Notes: a model not told the origin generated them from the letters alone. DNA of 10,538 nucleotides from Lentisphaeria bacterium UBA1784 (GCA_002315455.1 DCGG01000042.1:368-10905); one strand, 5' to 3'. Numbered from the stretch's first letter, positions 1 through 6,486 are shown. A program made the numbers and translations.

Positions 1-755
1 CGCTTGCCGCCGCCGGCGCGCGGGAGACATCGGAGCAGGGACGGGATTTCTTCGCCCAGTACCAGAAAAATGCGGACGTTGCTGTCGCGGAACGGATGCC
101 CCTCTGTCAGGATACCGGCTTTGCCGTGTGGTTTGTGGAGATGGGGCGGGACGTGACGCTGAGCCGGGGGACGATCTCCGAGGCGGTCACCGCCGGGACC
201 CGCGCCGGATACAAGCGGTTCTATTTGCGGAAGTCCATTGTGGCGGACCCGCTTTTCGACCGGAAGAACACCACCGACAACACCCCCGTCATCCTGCATC
301 TGGAGCAGGTCGAGGGGGACCGTTTGAAGTTGATCCTCGCCCCCAAGGGCGGCGGTTCGGAGAATATGAGCGCCCTGCGGATGTTGAAACCATCCGACGG
401 CCGTGCGGGAGTGGTGGAGTTCGTGGTGAACTCCGTGATCTCCGCCGGCGGAAATCCCTGTCCTCCCACCATCGTCGGTGTCGGCATCGGCGGCACCATG
501 GAGCGGGCCGCCTGCCTCGCCAAGCGCGCTCTGCTTCGTCCGGTTGGGCAGCCTGCCGCCGATTCCCGTTACGCCGAGCTGGAGCGGGAGATCCTTGAGC
601 GGATCAACGCCTCCGGGATCGGTCCGCAGGGGTTGGGCGGCGCCGTGACCAGCCTTGCGGTCCACGTTGAACACCACCCCTGCCACTGCGCGAGTCTGCC
701 CGTGGCGGTCAATCTCAACTGCCATGCGGCCAGACATCAGGAGGTGATCCTGTGA
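1..755 (+). CDS. Class I fumarate hydratase (fumarase/tartrate dehydratase-type), alpha subunit, 5'-truncated
   Basis: The reading frame is open from base 3 and ends at TGA 753-755, giving about 250 visible codons. The family alpha subunit is about 280 residues, so roughly 30 N-terminal residues lie left of the window. The product should be the [4Fe-4S] hydro-lyase half of two-subunit class I fumarase (fumarate + water to malate, TCA cycle, cytoplasm). The three cluster cysteines expected in this family are visible: in PLCQDTG (codon 105-107), in NPCPPTIVGVGIGG (459-461) and in LPVAVNLNCHAAR (720-722). The next gene encodes the matching beta subunit with a 4-base overlap, as expected for equimolar expression of a heteromer. 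L(+)-tartrate dehydratase (TtdA) has the same fold and cannot be fully excluded. The ATG at 96 is internal, because family-like sequence continues upstream of it. Confidence 0.93.
   Translation, partial: LAAAGARETSEQGRDFFAQYQKNADVAVAERMPLCQDTGFAVWFVEMGRDVTLSRGTISEAVTAGTRAGYKRFYLRKSIVADPLFDRKNTTDNTPVILHLEQVEGDRLKLILAPKGGGSENMSALRMLKPSDGRAGVVEFVVNSVISAGGNPCPPTIVGVGIGGTMERAACLAKRALLRPVGQPAADSRYAELEREILERINASGIGPQGLGGAVTSLAVHVEHHPCHCASLPVAVNLNCHAARHQEVIL
739..750 (+). promoter_or_regulatory. Very strong Shine-Dalgarno for the fumarase beta subunit
   Basis: AGGAGGTGATCC is a 12-base run complementary to the conserved bacterial 16S rRNA 3' tail (GGATCACCTCCT). It sits inside the last codons of the alpha subunit, with 7 bases between AGGAGG and the GTG start at 752. 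It supports the GTG as the true start of the beta subunit, despite the weaker codon, and suggests efficient re-initiation at the alpha/beta junction. Confidence 0.85.
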
Positions 756-1273
756 AGACTCTTTCTGCACCCATGACGGCGGAACAGGCCCGGGAACTGA
801 AAGCAGGCGATCTGGTCCGCGTGTCCGGCGTGATCTGGACCGGTCGGGATGCCGCCCACAAGCGTCTTGTGGAAATGCTGGACGCCGGACAGCCGCTTCC
901 GGTGGACCTTCGCGATCAATTCATCTACTTCGTGGGCCCCTGTCCTGCGCCGCCGGGGCGCCCCATCGGCAGTGCCGGCCCCACCACCAGCGGACGCATG
1001 GATGCTTACAGTCCCCGATTGATCGCGGATTGCGGTCTGCGGGGAATGATCGGCAAAGGGGTGCGTTCCAAGGCGGTCGCGGAGGCCATGGCGAAATACG
1101 GCGCGGTCTATTTCGCGGCCACCGGAGGAGCCGGAGCTCTCATTGCCAAGTGCATCAAGCGTGCGGAAGTGGTGGCCTTCCCGGAACTCGGCCCCGAGGC
1201 CATCTACCGGCTGGAGGTGGAGGATTTCCCCTTGATCGTCGCCATGGATGCCCACGGCGGTTCTCTCTATTGA
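752..1273 (+). CDS. Class I fumarate hydratase, beta subunit (Fe-S hydro-lyase beta domain)
   Basis: This 173-residue protein is the C-terminal half of class I fumarase, the part that completes the active site of the two-subunit form. Landmarks are a TSGRMD segment near residue 83, the MIGKG..SK loop near residue 96, the YGAVYFAATGGAGAL block near residue 116, and a C-terminal EVEDFPLIVAMDAHGGSLY, all typical of the family. It starts at GTG 752, and the GTGA overlaps the alpha subunit stop. The start is fixed by an exceptional SD (739-750) and by the length, which is close to the usual ~185 residues. The Fe-S cluster cysteines are in the alpha subunit. Alternative: TtdB of tartrate dehydratase. 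Fumarase is favoured as the commoner activity. Confidence 0.93.
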   Translation: MKTLSAPMTAEQARELKAGDLVRVSGVIWTGRDAAHKRLVEMLDAGQPLPVDLRDQFIYFVGPCPAPPGRPIGSAGPTTSGRMDAYSPRLIADCGLRGMIGKGVRSKAVAEAMAKYGAVYFAATGGAGALIAKCIKRAEVVAFPELGPEAIYRLEVEDFPLIVAMDAHGGSLY

Positions 1274-1301
1274 AGCAATCTCCCGAAGGAGTGTCTGTAT
1301 C

Positions 1302-1853
1302 ATGAAGAAAGTGTTGACGATCCTCGCGGATGGATTCGAGGAGATCGAGGCGGTGGCGGTGATCGATATGCTGCGCCGTCTGGGAGTGGAAGTCGTGGTT
1401 TCCGGTCTTGCGGGGAGCCGCGCCAGAGGCGCCCACGGGCTGGAGATCGGCTGTGATATGCGTCTCGCGGACGTCTCCTCCGGTTTTGACGCGGTGTTTC
1501 TCCCCGGCGGCTTGCCGGGAGCCACCACGCTCCGGGATTCGGATGCGGTGATCCGTCTGCTGATCGGAATGGCGGCTGCGGGGAAGGTGGTTTCCGCCAT
1601 CTGCGCGGCGCCCATTGCGCTTGCGAAGGCCGGGCTTCTGCAAGGGCGCAGGTTCACCATGTATCCCGGCTTTGAGACGGAACTGCAGGGCGCGCGGCCT
1701 ACGGGAGCCCTTGCGGAGCGGGACGGCAACGTCGTGACCGGAAAGGGACCGGGGGCTGTGTTCGCCTTCGCTTTGAAACTTGCGGAGGCGCTGGAGATCC
1801 CGGCGGACCGCCTCTTGGCATTGCGGAACGGCATGTTCCTGCCTGGAAATTAA
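1302..1853 (+). CDS. DJ-1/YajL (ThiJ/PfpI superfamily) protein
   Basis: This 183-residue cytoplasmic protein has a class I glutamine-amidotransferase-like fold. It starts LTILADGFEEIEAV, where Glu16 aligns with DJ-1 Glu18. The nucleophile-elbow Cys101 lies in SAICAAPIALAKAGLL, matching Cys106 of human DJ-1. A GKGPGAVFAFALKLAEAL block near residue 147 matches the family GPGT motif. This subfamily is linked to redox sensing, chaperone activity and glyoxalase/deglycase reactions, and the deglycase role is disputed. ATG 1302 is chosen over an in-frame ATG at 1248 because it has a GAAGGAG SD 10-12 bases upstream, begins at the family N-terminus, and leaves the beta subunit intact. It follows that subunit by 28 bases, so co-transcription is likely. 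The exact reaction is not determinable from sequence. Confidence 0.9.
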   Translation: MKKVLTILADGFEEIEAVAVIDMLRRLGVEVVVSGLAGSRARGAHGLEIGCDMRLADVSSGFDAVFLPGGLPGATTLRDSDAVIRLLIGMAAAGKVVSAICAAPIALAKAGLLQGRRFTMYPGFETELQGARPTGALAERDGNVVTGKGPGAVFAFALKLAEALEIPADRLLALRNGMFLPGN

Positions 1854-1880
1854 GCGTTTGTCTGCGGAAAGGAACCGATT

Positions 1881-3008
1881 TTGAGCAGTTGTTTTTCATT
1901 GATCTCCAAGGACCCGGGCAGCCGGGCGCGCCGGGGCGTCCTGCATACGCGCCGCGGGGACGTTCAGACGCCGATCTTCATGCCAGTGGGGACCCGGGGC
2001 AGCGTTAAGGCCGTCTCCCCCCGGGAACTGGATGAACTGGGGGCCCAGATCATCCTCGGCAATACCTATCATCTGTTTCTGCGGCCGGGGCTGGAGATCA
2101 TTTCGGCAGCGGGCGGATTGCACGCCTTCAGTTCCTGCAGATTGCCGATCCTCACGGATTCCGGCGGATTTCAGGTGTTCAGTTTGGCGCCTTTGCGGAA
2201 GATCATGCCGGACGGGGTCAAGTTTGCTTCGCACATTGACGGCACGCGGTTCTTTCTCGGGCCGGTGGAATCCATGCTGATCCAGCGGACTTTGGATTCC
2301 GACGTCGTCATGGCCTTCGACGAGTGCACTCCCTATCCGGCCACGCTGGAGCAGGCGGCGAAAAGCATCGCCCGGACCTGCCGCTGGGAACAGATGTCCC
2401 GGGAACAGCCGCTCAATGACGGACAGTTGCGCTTCGGGATCGTGCAGGGTTCCACCTTCCCGGAACTGCGGGAACGTTCCGCAAAGGACATCACCGGCAT
2501 CGGTTTTGACGGATACGCCATCGGCGGCGTCTCCGTCGGGGAGTCGGAACCGGAGATGTTTGCCGCGGTGGATGCGGCGGAGCCGTTTCTGCCGGAGGAT
2601 GCCCCCCGCTATCTGATGGGTGTGGGTACGCCCCGGCAGATCGTCGAGAACGTGGCCCGGGGCGTGGATATGTTCGATTGCGTCCTGCCGACCCGCATGG
2701 GACGGCATGGGTCCGCCTACGTGGGATACGGTCAGGTGATGCACGTGAAGGCGGCGAAGTTCGCCCGGGATTTCTGCCCCATCGAGGAGGGGTGCCAGTG
2801 TTACGCCTGCCGGAACTTCACCCGCGCCTACATCCGCCACCTGCTGAACGTGGACGAAATCCTCGGACTGCGTCTGCTGACGCTGCACAATCTGCACTAC
2901 TATCTGAATCTTGCCCGCCGGATCCGGACCGCTTTGGAAGCGGGCACCTTCGGTGAATTCCGGGCGAAGTTCGCAGAGGCGGCGGCGGATCCGCTGGCTT
3001 CTGCGTAG
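1881..3008 (+). CDS. tgt: Queuine/preQ1 tRNA-guanine transglycosylase (Tgt)
   Basis: This 375-residue enzyme swaps guanine-34 for preQ1 in the GUN anticodon tRNAs (Asp, Asn, His, Tyr), or for queuine if salvaged, in queuosine modification. Key residues are Asp93 in LTDSGGFQVFSL (general base), Asp147 in MAFDECTPYP (base recognition) and the nucleophile Asp266 in MFDCVLPTR. The structural zinc site is Cys305, Cys307 and Cys310 (CQCYAC) with His336 in LHNLHYYL. Length is normal for bacterial Tgt (~375). The start is TTG 1881: a GGAAAGG SD lies 8 bases upstream, and only this start gives the full N-terminus (FSLISKD...ARRGVLHTRRG). It follows the DJ-1 gene by 27 bases and ends at a strong terminator. 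No queA or other queuosine gene is in the window. Confidence 0.97.
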   Translation: MSSCFSLISKDPGSRARRGVLHTRRGDVQTPIFMPVGTRGSVKAVSPRELDELGAQIILGNTYHLFLRPGLEIISAAGGLHAFSSCRLPILTDSGGFQVFSLAPLRKIMPDGVKFASHIDGTRFFLGPVESMLIQRTLDSDVVMAFDECTPYPATLEQAAKSIARTCRWEQMSREQPLNDGQLRFGIVQGSTFPELRERSAKDITGIGFDGYAIGGVSVGESEPEMFAAVDAAEPFLPEDAPRYLMGVGTPRQIVENVARGVDMFDCVLPTRMGRHGSAYVGYGQVMHVKAAKFARDFCPIEEGCQCYACRNFTRAYIRHLLNVDEILGLRLLTLHNLHYYLNLARRIRTALEAGTFGEFRAKFAEAAADPLASA

Positions 3009-3026
3009 GATCGGCGGTTTCTTCGG

Positions 3027-3076
3027 AAAAAAAGAACTCCCCTTGCTTCCTTGTACGGAGGCAAGGGGAGTTTTCG
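3027..3076. terminator. Bidirectional intrinsic terminator between tgt and the tonB operon
   Basis: A 16-bp stem is formed by AACTCCCCTTGCTTCC (3035-3050) and GGAGGCAAGGGGAGTT (3057-3072), with a TTGTAC loop and a single G-T wobble. On the plus strand it runs into TTTT (3071-3074). On the minus strand it is followed by seven Ts (complement of the A-run 3027-3033). It lies between convergent genes and can therefore stop transcription of both tgt and exbB-exbD-tonB. The U-run is better on the minus strand, so termination should be stronger for the ton operon. Confidence 0.9.
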
Positions 3077-3088
3077 TATCGCCGGAGA

Positions 3089-4012
3089 TCAGTCTTCGAC
3101 CTGCATGATGAACTCGCCGGTGACGGCGCCCTTGGAGGGCGCTGGGACCCGGTCCAGGTGTTCCAGCATCCGCTTGACGGAATCGTCCATCTGGTGATTT
3201 CCGCTGGGCTTCAGGATCTTCCAGGAGAGGACCCTCCCGTCGGCTCCGATGGAGATCTCGATCAGCACCTGCGGATGCGTATCCCCGATGAACGCCTTGG
3301 ATGGTTCGGCCCAGCGGGTCTTGAGGTACTTTCCCACACCTTCCAGATAGGCCTGCATTGCCTGATCCTGACCGCCCATGGGGGTCTTGTTGTCCTGCTT
3401 GCCGAAAGCCTGTCCCCGGTCCCGTGTGCCGATGGGCACGTTGGGATTGAAGTTGCTTCCGCCGCCTTGGAAGACCTGCTTCTGGGCCTCCTCCACGTTC
3501 TTCGGGCGGCCGGTGCGCTTGGGCTGGACCGGTTTCTGCACCGTCTTTTTCGGAGCGGTCTTTTTTACCGGTTGTTTCTTCGGCTTTTCCTGCTTCTTGG
3601 GCTTCGGTTTTGCCTTGGGCTTCGGTTTAGGTTTCGGCTGCGGTTTCGGTTGCGGTTTTGGAGCGGGCGGCTCCGGGGCCGGTTCCTGCTTGGGAGCTGG
3701 CGGTTCCGGTGCCGGCGGTTCTGGAGCTGGCGGCTCCGGTGCCGGTTCCGGTTCGGGCGCGGGCGGCTCCGGCGAAGGGCGCTTCCGTTCCGGCATGCCG
3801 ACTTCGGGGGCGTGAGAGGGTTCGTCAGCGCCCAGTTTCACCTTGAAGGCGTTCTCCTTGGGCGGCGAAAAGAACTGGCTGATGAAACTCAACGCCAGTG
3901 GTCCCAGCAGAAACAAAACGTGGATGGCGATAACCCACGGCAGAATTCGCCGCATGCCAATCCCGTTCCTCTGGAAGGATGAATTTGGTTCTGTCGGGGA
4001 AAAGAGACTCAT
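3089..4012 (-). CDS. tonB: TonB/TolA-like energy transducer with Pro-Glu / Pro-Lys spacer
   Basis: This 307-residue inner-membrane protein spans the periplasm to pass ExbB/ExbD proton-driven energy to the outer membrane. One N-terminal membrane segment (about 24-46) contains His31, matching the essential transmembrane His of TonB and TolA. Next come an acidic Pro-Glu/Ala repeat (81-117, five EPPAP units) and a basic Pro-Lys run (118-164), the charge-segregated spacer typical of TonB. The C-terminal domain is TonB_2/TolA-like (about 217-305; VLIEISIGADGRVLSWKILKPSGN). Its ATG overlaps the exbD stop (ATGA), so the two are translationally coupled. An alternative start at Met20 (3955) has an AGAGGAA SD and would still keep the membrane segment. 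A TolA role is possible, but no tolB or pal is nearby. Confidence 0.85.
   Translation of the reverse strand: MSLFSPTEPNSSFQRNGIGMRRILPWVIAIHVLFLLGPLALSFISQFFSPPKENAFKVKLGADEPSHAPEVGMPERKRPSPEPPAPEPEPAPEPPAPEPPAPEPPAPKQEPAPEPPAPKPQPKPQPKPKPKPKAKPKPKKQEKPKKQPVKKTAPKKTVQKPVQPKRTGRPKNVEEAQKQVFQGGGSNFNPNVPIGTRDRGQAFGKQDNKTPMGGQDQAMQAYLEGVGKYLKTRWAEPSKAFIGDTHPQVLIEISIGADGRVLSWKILKPSGNHQMDDSVKRMLEHLDRVPAPSKGAVTGEFIMQVED
3662..3772 (-). repeat. 15-bp-period EPPAP coding repeat in the tonB spacer
   Basis: The DNA encodes five EPPAP units (residues 82-86, 93-97, 98-102, 103-107, 114-118) mixed with shorter EPAP variants. Three units are in direct 15-base tandem. Third positions differ between units, so this is a slightly diverged minisatellite. 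Such in-frame arrays can change copy number by slippage or recombination and so alter spacer length without breaking the frame. Confidence 0.75.
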
Positions 4013-4431
4013 TTGGGGGACTTCTCCGCCTGCGTGACCAAGGTGACGTCGGCGAATCCGCTGCGTCGGATCAGCGCCATCAGTTCCATGACCTCCGCGT
4101 AGGAGCGCTCCCCGTCGGAGCGGAGCAGAAGCTGGACTTTGGGATTATCCGCTTTGACGGCGGCGAGTTTGCCGGGCAGTTCCTCTCTGGAAACGGCGTC
4201 CTTGTCCAGCATGATGGTGCCCTGTTTGGTGATGGTGATGCTCTTGAAGTCCACGTCCGGCAGTTTGTCGGAGTTCATTTCCGGCGGATTGATGCTGGTG
4301 CCGTACTCCATGAGCGGCATGGTGATCATGAAGGCGATCAACAGCAGAAACGTCAGGTCAAGCAGCGGCGTGACGTTGATCTGGTCCATCGCTGCCAGAG
4401 GGGCACGGCCCCGGTTTTTCCGGCTGCGCAT
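4009..4431 (-). CDS. exbD: ExbD/TolR-family biopolymer transport protein
   Basis: This 140-residue protein has one N-terminal transmembrane helix and a periplasmic domain. It is the proton-conducting partner of ExbB. The N-terminus is basic (MRSRKNRGR), followed by MDQINVTPLLDLTFLLLIAFMIT, in which Asp25 is the conserved protonatable residue at the start of the helix. The periplasmic part ends with LLLRSDGERSYAEVMELMALIRRSGFADVTLVTQ, the usual ExbD/TolR fold signature. It starts 3 bases after the exbB stop, with GGGAG in the end of exbB as SD, and overlaps tonB by 4 bases. The length is standard. ExbD versus TolR cannot be settled by sequence alone. The TonB-like spacer next door favours ExbD. 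Confidence 0.93.
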   Translation of the reverse strand: MRSRKNRGRAPLAAMDQINVTPLLDLTFLLLIAFMITMPLMEYGTSINPPEMNSDKLPDVDFKSITITKQGTIMLDKDAVSREELPGKLAAVKADNPKVQLLLRSDGERSYAEVMELMALIRRSGFADVTLVTQAEKSPK

Positions 4432-4434
4432 GGG

Positions 4435-5214
4435 TCATTCTCCCGGTTCGGTGGATTTCTTTTCCGCCTTGGCCAGCGCCACCTGCTCCAGTTTCAGCCG
4501 GACCAGGAAGGACTCCACGAAGTTATCCATGATGACGGTAAAACTCCGGATGCTGGCGGTCAGGGCATTGTAGCCGATGAGGGAGGGGATGGCAACGATC
4601 AGTCCGGCCACGGTGGTCAGCAGAGCACCGGCCACGCCGGGGGCGAGGGCGGTGAAGTCCGCCCGTCCGGCGGCGGCGATGCCGCAGAAGGCCATCATCA
4701 CGCCCCAGACGGTCCCGAAGAGGCCGAGAAAGGGGCTGAGGCTGACCAGCGTGGCCAGAAGACCGATGCGGGTCTCAAGTTGCTGGATCTGCCCGGAGAC
4801 GGCACTCTCCAGCACGGCTTCGATGGCGTTGAACTGGGCTTCGGAGAGTTTGGATGGGGCGATGTATCCGCCGGAACTGATCCGGGTCTCGGAGGAATCC
4901 TTCTCATAGAACTCCAGAAGTTTCTCCATTCCGGCGGAGTAGATGTTGCCGATGGGGTCCACGGCGTTCTTGCCTTCCATGAGCAGGGTGGGGGAAGCCA
5001 GTTTCTTCTGCTGCTCTCCGAAGAGGGCGAGGAAGTGCAGCGAACGGACTTTGGCCCGGTGCATCCCGACGGCCTTGTCGACCATGGTGCTCCAGGTGAG
5101 GATGGAGCAGAAGAGCAGGATCACCACGATGGTTTTTCCCACAACGTCACTGTACTGAAATGCGTAATAGACACCGGGGGATGTGGCGGCTCCTAAGAAA
5201 AAAGCGGAAAACAT
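4435..5214 (-). CDS. exbB: ExbB/TolQ (MotA/TolQ/ExbB) proton channel protein
   Basis: This 259-residue inner-membrane protein is first in the exbB-exbD-tonB operon. Three membrane helices are visible: about 23-44, 151-176 (LVSLSPFLGLFGTVWGVMMAF) and 188-215 (LAPGVAGALLTTVAGLIVAIPSLIGYN). A large cytoplasmic loop lies between helices 1 and 2, giving the ExbB topology. Thr168 in GTVWG and Thr200/201 in ALLTTVAGL match the pore-lining threonines of the family. ATG 5214 has an AAGGAG SD 8 bases upstream on the minus strand, and a promoter-like element lies at 5256-5283. The protein forms the pentameric scaffold that houses ExbD. TolQ is the alternative name. Confidence 0.94.
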   Translation of the reverse strand: MFSAFFLGAATSPGVYYAFQYSDVVGKTIVVILLFCSILTWSTMVDKAVGMHRAKVRSLHFLALFGEQQKKLASPTLLMEGKNAVDPIGNIYSAGMEKLLEFYEKDSSETRISSGGYIAPSKLSEAQFNAIEAVLESAVSGQIQQLETRIGLLATLVSLSPFLGLFGTVWGVMMAFCGIAAAGRADFTALAPGVAGALLTTVAGLIVAIPSLIGYNALTASIRSFTVIMDNFVESFLVRLKLEQVALAKAEKKSTEPGE

Positions 5215-5249
5215 GGCAGATTTCTCCTTGGTTTGTTGTGTTGTGTACT

Positions 5250-5277
5250 TTCATAAATATAATTCAGGTATTATATT
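5250..5277 (+). promoter_or_regulatory. Putative promoter for the ROK kinase gene
   Basis: TTCATA (5250-5255), a 16-base spacer and TATATT (5272-5277) predict a start near 5284 and a leader of about 57 bases. The -10 lies in GTATTATATTCTA (5268-5280), which recurs almost unchanged before prc (8837-8849). The -35 is weak (4 of 6 to TTGACA). Confidence 0.4.
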
Positions 5278-5283
5278 CTACAA
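5256..5283 (-). promoter_or_regulatory. Putative sigma70-type promoter for exbB-exbD-tonB
   Basis: On the minus strand, TTGTAG (5283-5278) is followed by a 16-base spacer and TATATT (5261-5256). This predicts a start near 5249 and a leader of about 35 bases before exbB. The AT-rich islet stands out in GC-rich surroundings. Its -35 overlaps the -10 of the divergent promoter, so the two may compete. The call rests on motif similarity alone. Confidence 0.45.
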
Positions 5284-5340
5284 GTGCCGAATCGCATTCA
5301 GGCGTGGAAAAATGCCATTTTTTTTGAAAAGGAGGTCAAT

Positions 5341-6315
5341 ATGCCGGAAGATATGCTGTTGGGATTCGATATTGGAGGGACGAAGATCGGGGTCGGAATC
5401 GGTACCGCTTCAGGAAAGATCCTCGCTTCTGTTAAACTGCCGAACGTGGACACGGACCCTGCGGACGTTCTGCCCCGGCTGGTCGCGGAAGCCAACCGTC
5501 TGGCCAAGGAGGCCGGCGTGGCGGTCAAAGATCTGAAGGCCTTCGGCATCTCCGCGCCGTTTCCTGCGGATGCCGCCAAGGGGATCATGATCGCTCCTCC
5601 CAACAATCCCAAGTGGCGGAACGTCCCCATCCTTGGGTATCTGCGGGACAACCTCGGCATTGACGGATGCTTTGAGAACGATGCCAACTGCGGCGCTCTT
5701 GCGGAGTGGTTTTTCGGCGCCGGCAGGGATTGCCGCGACTTCATCTACCTCACCATGAGCACCGGGATCGGTGCCGGGATCGTCGCTTCCGGGCGTCTGG
5801 TCCGGGGCGGCCGCGCTCTCAGCGCCGGTGAAGTGGGACACACCTGCGTGGAATTGAACGGGCGCAAATGTTCCTGCGGACTGGTGGGTTGTTACGAGGC
5901 CTACTGCGGCGGCCGGGCCGTGGCTCTGCGCGTTCGGGAGGAACTGAAGGACCAGCCCGAGAGTTGGATCATGAAGCGTGTGAAGGGCGACCTGAAGGCC
6001 ATTGACATGATCATCCTCACTGAGGCGGTCCGGGCGCAGGACCCCTACGCGTTGAAACTTTGGGATGAGATCGCCCTGCGGAATGCGCAGGCCTTCGGAA
6101 CTCTCATCAATACCTTCAATCCGGAGAAACTGATCCTCGGGACCATGGCGTGGGCTATTGGTGACCTCTATCTGGACCCCATCCGCAAATATCTGCCCCG
6201 GTTCTGCTGGGAGGAGCCGCGGCTGGCCTGCGAACTTGTGCCCAGCGCACTCCGCGGGGATATCGGCAGTTATGCCGGGATCGCCGCCGCCCTCAACCAT
6301 CTGAAGGAACGTTGA
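5341..6315 (+). CDS. ROK-family sugar kinase (glucokinase-like)
   Basis: This 324-residue cytoplasmic kinase probably phosphorylates a hexose or N-acetylhexosamine using ATP. Motifs are DIGGTKIGVGI with Asp10 (phosphate-1 loop), catalytic Asp114 in FENDANCGALAEWFFGAG, the second phosphate loop MSTGIGAGIV (139-148), and GEVGH with zinc ligand His167. The ROK zinc knuckle CSCGLVGCYEAYCGG supplies Cys177, Cys179 and Cys184, and Glu186 is a likely sugar contact. There is no N-terminal helix-turn-helix, so it is a kinase rather than a NagC/XylR-type repressor. ATG 5341 is preceded by AAGGAGGT at ideal spacing. An in-frame GTG at 5284 is rejected because the added residues are unlike the family. 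It appears to be monocistronic. Substrate (glucose, mannose, fructose, GlcNAc, ManNAc) cannot be told from sequence alone. Confidence 0.92.
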   Translation: MPEDMLLGFDIGGTKIGVGIGTASGKILASVKLPNVDTDPADVLPRLVAEANRLAKEAGVAVKDLKAFGISAPFPADAAKGIMIAPPNNPKWRNVPILGYLRDNLGIDGCFENDANCGALAEWFFGAGRDCRDFIYLTMSTGIGAGIVASGRLVRGGRALSAGEVGHTCVELNGRKCSCGLVGCYEAYCGGRAVALRVREELKDQPESWIMKRVKGDLKAIDMIILTEAVRAQDPYALKLWDEIALRNAQAFGTLINTFNPEKLILGTMAWAIGDLYLDPIRKYLPRFCWEEPRLACELVPSALRGDIGSYAGIAAALNHLKER

Positions 6316-6327
6316 GGTCCGGTGAAC

Positions 6328-6357
6328 GGCCGTTTTGCAACGCGCCGGAGGTTTTTT
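6328..6357 (+). terminator. Probable intrinsic terminator after the ROK kinase
   Basis: GGCCGTT (6328-6334) pairs with AACGCGCC (6339-6346) around a TTGC loop with one bulged base. A six-T run follows at 6352-6357 after GGAGG. An outer TCCGG/CCGGA pairing (6318-6322 with 6345-6349) is an alternative fold. It lies 12 bases after the ROK stop, which fits a transcript end, but the stem is imperfect. Confidence 0.5.
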
Positions 6358-6486
6358 CGTGGGGAAAAACGGCGTTGTTAAACGGTTCCGTATCGCAAGG
6401 GGGAATTTGGAGGGCCTTTCTCTTTTTTTTGCCGCGAGAAGCGTGTCGTACGCATTTTTGCTGAAATAACTCATAATGGAGGTCGT
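6358..6486 (+). other. Intergenic leader region before the phosphoesterase pair
   Basis: This stretch holds a run of eight Ts (6423-6430) and an AT-rich stretch (6452-6477) just before the SD GGAGGT (6478-6483). No convincing -35/-10 pair could be placed. CATAAT at 6472-6477 is too close to the ATG to be a normal -10 for a leadered transcript. No RNA gene was recognised. Confidence 0.4.

Noticed and set aside
1248..1301. Upstream in-frame ATG for the DJ-1 gene
   Set aside because: It would overlap the fumarase beta gene by 26 bases and add 18 residues not found in the family. ATG 1302 has a good SD.
1896..2897. 333-codon minus-strand frame opposite tgt
   Set aside because: The plus strand is an unmistakable complete Tgt. 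The antisense frame has no family resemblance.
3158..3982. Plus-strand frame encoding a striking Arg/Phe/Leu repeat (LRFRFRLRFR type)
   Set aside because: It is exactly antisense to the Pro/Lys/Glu repeats of the TonB-like spacer, which fully explains the periodicity.
3979..5196. 405-codon plus-strand open frame opposite exbD and exbB
   Set aside because: It mirrors two genes with clear membrane helices and family residues. The predicted protein is Gly/Gln/Asp/His-rich shadow sequence with no recognisable domain.
6325..6334. Palindrome AACGGCCGTT as an operator
   Set aside because: It lies within the imperfect terminator hairpin after the ROK gene, which is the simpler explanation for its position.
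6472..6477. CATAAT as a -10 for phosphoesterase copy 1
   Set aside because: Transcription would start almost at the ATG, leaving out the SD, and no matching -35 is present.
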